DNA of 64,000 nt from assembly GCF_032921865.1 (NCBI RefSeq), contig NZ_CP136684.1, positions 2,701,001 to 2,765,000 on the forward strand. Direction: 5' to 3'. A program made the position numbers and the translations under genes. Of the stretch, positions 63,065 through 64,000 are shown piece after piece; position 1 is the first letter of the stretch; each line of letters begins with the position of its first letter. The notes beneath the pieces are model-generated. The model ran no database searches. It was not told where the DNA came from and was given only the letters and a program-made list of their open reading frames with translations. The stretch comes from Thalassospira lucentensis (GTDB taxonomy: Bacteria > Pseudomonadota > Alphaproteobacteria > Rhodospirillales > Thalassospiraceae).

Positions 63065-64000
63065 ATGGGCGCGGTATTTAAGGTTGATGGCGGGGCGGGT
63101 GTCGGCTTTGCTGGCGACGGCGAGCGCACGGTTTTTCCGTTTCAGTTCGCGGTTTTTGGCAGTGATGATGTGGCGGTGCGCGTTGATGGAAAGCCGGTCA
63201 TGACCGGGTTTCATGTGGCGTTAAATGACGCCGAAGAAGCGCCCGGTGGTGCGGTGATTTTTGAGGTTGCGCCAAAGGTTGGGGCGGAGATTTCGATCCG
63301 GCGGTATTTGCGGTTACGGCGCTTAAGTGCCTATGGCAGCTCGGCATCGCCCCGCGGTGATGCGGTGGATCGGGATCTGGATTATCTGACCGCCGCCCTT
63401 GGCGATATTGATCGGGCGATGGTGGGCAGTTTGCGGCTTGATCCCGCCGATCAGGACAAGGGTGATCTGGCATTGCCGCGGATGGCGCCCGGTCGGGCCC
63501 TGATGTGGAACGATCAGGGCGACGGGCTGGCGAACGGGCCGGATGCAGGCGAGATTGCAGCGGCGGGGCGGCATGGTGCGATGGCGCAGGATGCAGCGAA
63601 CCGGGCCGAGGCCGCCGGAACGCGGGCCGAAACCGCGCTTGCAGGGTTTCAGAAGCAATTGGCGGGGGCAGCGTTTGATCTTGATCTGCGCGCGCAAAAC
63701 GTAACGCTTTGGCAGGATGAACGCCGGATGCCGGTGGTGGATGCGCCGGGCGACCGGATCATGGATATCCGCGAGACCGGGGCGCTGGTGCGGTTATCGA
63801 ATGGCGGGCGGTTGAGCCTTCCGGGGGTGAGTGCCGCGCGCAACGGGGTGCGATACCGGGTGGTCAATGGCGATGGCACGATGGTCGATATCGCGGCGGC
63901 CAGCGGGGATCAGATTGTGCCGCTGGATGGCGGGGGCGTGCGCAGTGTTCATGCCCTGCCGATCCGGGGGGATTGCGTTGATCTGATCTGTGATGGGACG
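63065..64000 (+). CDS. Tail fibre protein, T7 gp17-like N-terminus (3' partial)
   Basis: The frame is open for 312 codons to the right edge. The first 130 or so residues (GERTVFPFQFAVFGSDDVAVRVDG, in parts, then FEVAPKVGAEISIRRYLRLRRLSAYG and DRDLDYLTAALGDID) match the virion-attachment domain of T7-like tail fibres. A coiled region (RAEAAGTRAETALAGFQKQL) follows. GGAG precedes the ATG. The receptor-binding end is outside the window. Confidence 0.88.
   Translation, partial: MGAVFKVDGGAGVGFAGDGERTVFPFQFAVFGSDDVAVRVDGKPVMTGFHVALNDAEEAPGGAVIFEVAPKVGAEISIRRYLRLRRLSAYGSSASPRGDAVDRDLDYLTAALGDIDRAMVGSLRLDPADQDKGDLALPRMAPGRALMWNDQGDGLANGPDAGEIAAAGRHGAMAQDAANRAEAAGTRAETALAGFQKQLAGAAFDLDLRAQNVTLWQDERRMPVVDAPGDRIMDIRETGALVRLSNGGRLSLPGVSAARNGVRYRVVNGDGTMVDIAAASGDQIVPLDGGGVRSVHALPIRGDCVDLICDGT

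Overview
The window looks like an alphaproteobacterial chromosome, most likely Rhodospirillales and compatible with Thalassospira. The grounds are moderately GC-rich coding sequence, a class I lysyl-tRNA synthetase, an OhrR/Ohr pair, dense chemotaxis and c-di-GMP signalling, and many alphaproteobacterial accessory families. The genus is an inference; no rRNA or tRNA gene is present to settle it.

From 1 to about 48 kb it is ordinary chromosome. It opens with a PAS-GGDEF-EAL protein (5' end outside the window) and a minus-strand trio of DUF2946, PepSY membrane protein and Crp/Fnr regulator. A P1B-type metal ATPase with an unusual TPC motif and an HdeD-like protein follow, then a trypsin-like protease with a small companion and an SMP-30 lactonase divergent from an HxlR regulator with two well-formed operator-like palindromes. 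Next come a DinG-type helicase, an AraC regulator facing a LysE exporter, small membrane and stress genes, and an organic-peroxide locus (ohrR diverging from a secreted esterase and ohr). At 19-32 kb lies a signalling block: three chemoreceptors, a REC-PAS-PAS-GGDEF-EAL response regulator and its HisKA_2 kinase. The part from 32 to 48 kb holds lysK, proline dehydrogenase, a class IV aminotransferase, a LacI-controlled ABC importer of the AfuABC/FbpABC type with an inositol-monophosphatase-family enzyme, a MASE1-CHASE hybrid kinase and an S24-type repressor.

From about 48 kb to the end is a phage-derived region carrying a T7/podovirus-like morphogenesis set: portal, Bbp19-like protein, scaffold, capsid, two tail-collar proteins, gp11-like and gp12-like tail tube proteins, gp14-like internal protein and the start of a gp17-like tail fibre. 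No integrase, terminase, replication or RNA polymerase gene is visible, although in T7 order the terminase would lie beyond the right edge. Three envelope-type accessory genes interrupt the set: an antisense YafK-like L,D-transpeptidase homologue that has lost its catalytic His and Cys, an antisense secreted Sel1-repeat protein, and a lipoprotein. A paired-hairpin repeat occurs three times, only in this region, and several intrinsic terminators split the set into separate transcription units. The S24 repressor has a palindrome in front of its own gene that recurs at the left edge of the phage region.

The best leads are the interrupted and possibly domesticated podovirus cluster with its pseudoenzyme, the LacI regulon with three identical operator cores, and the paired HxlR, OhrR and S24 operator predictions.
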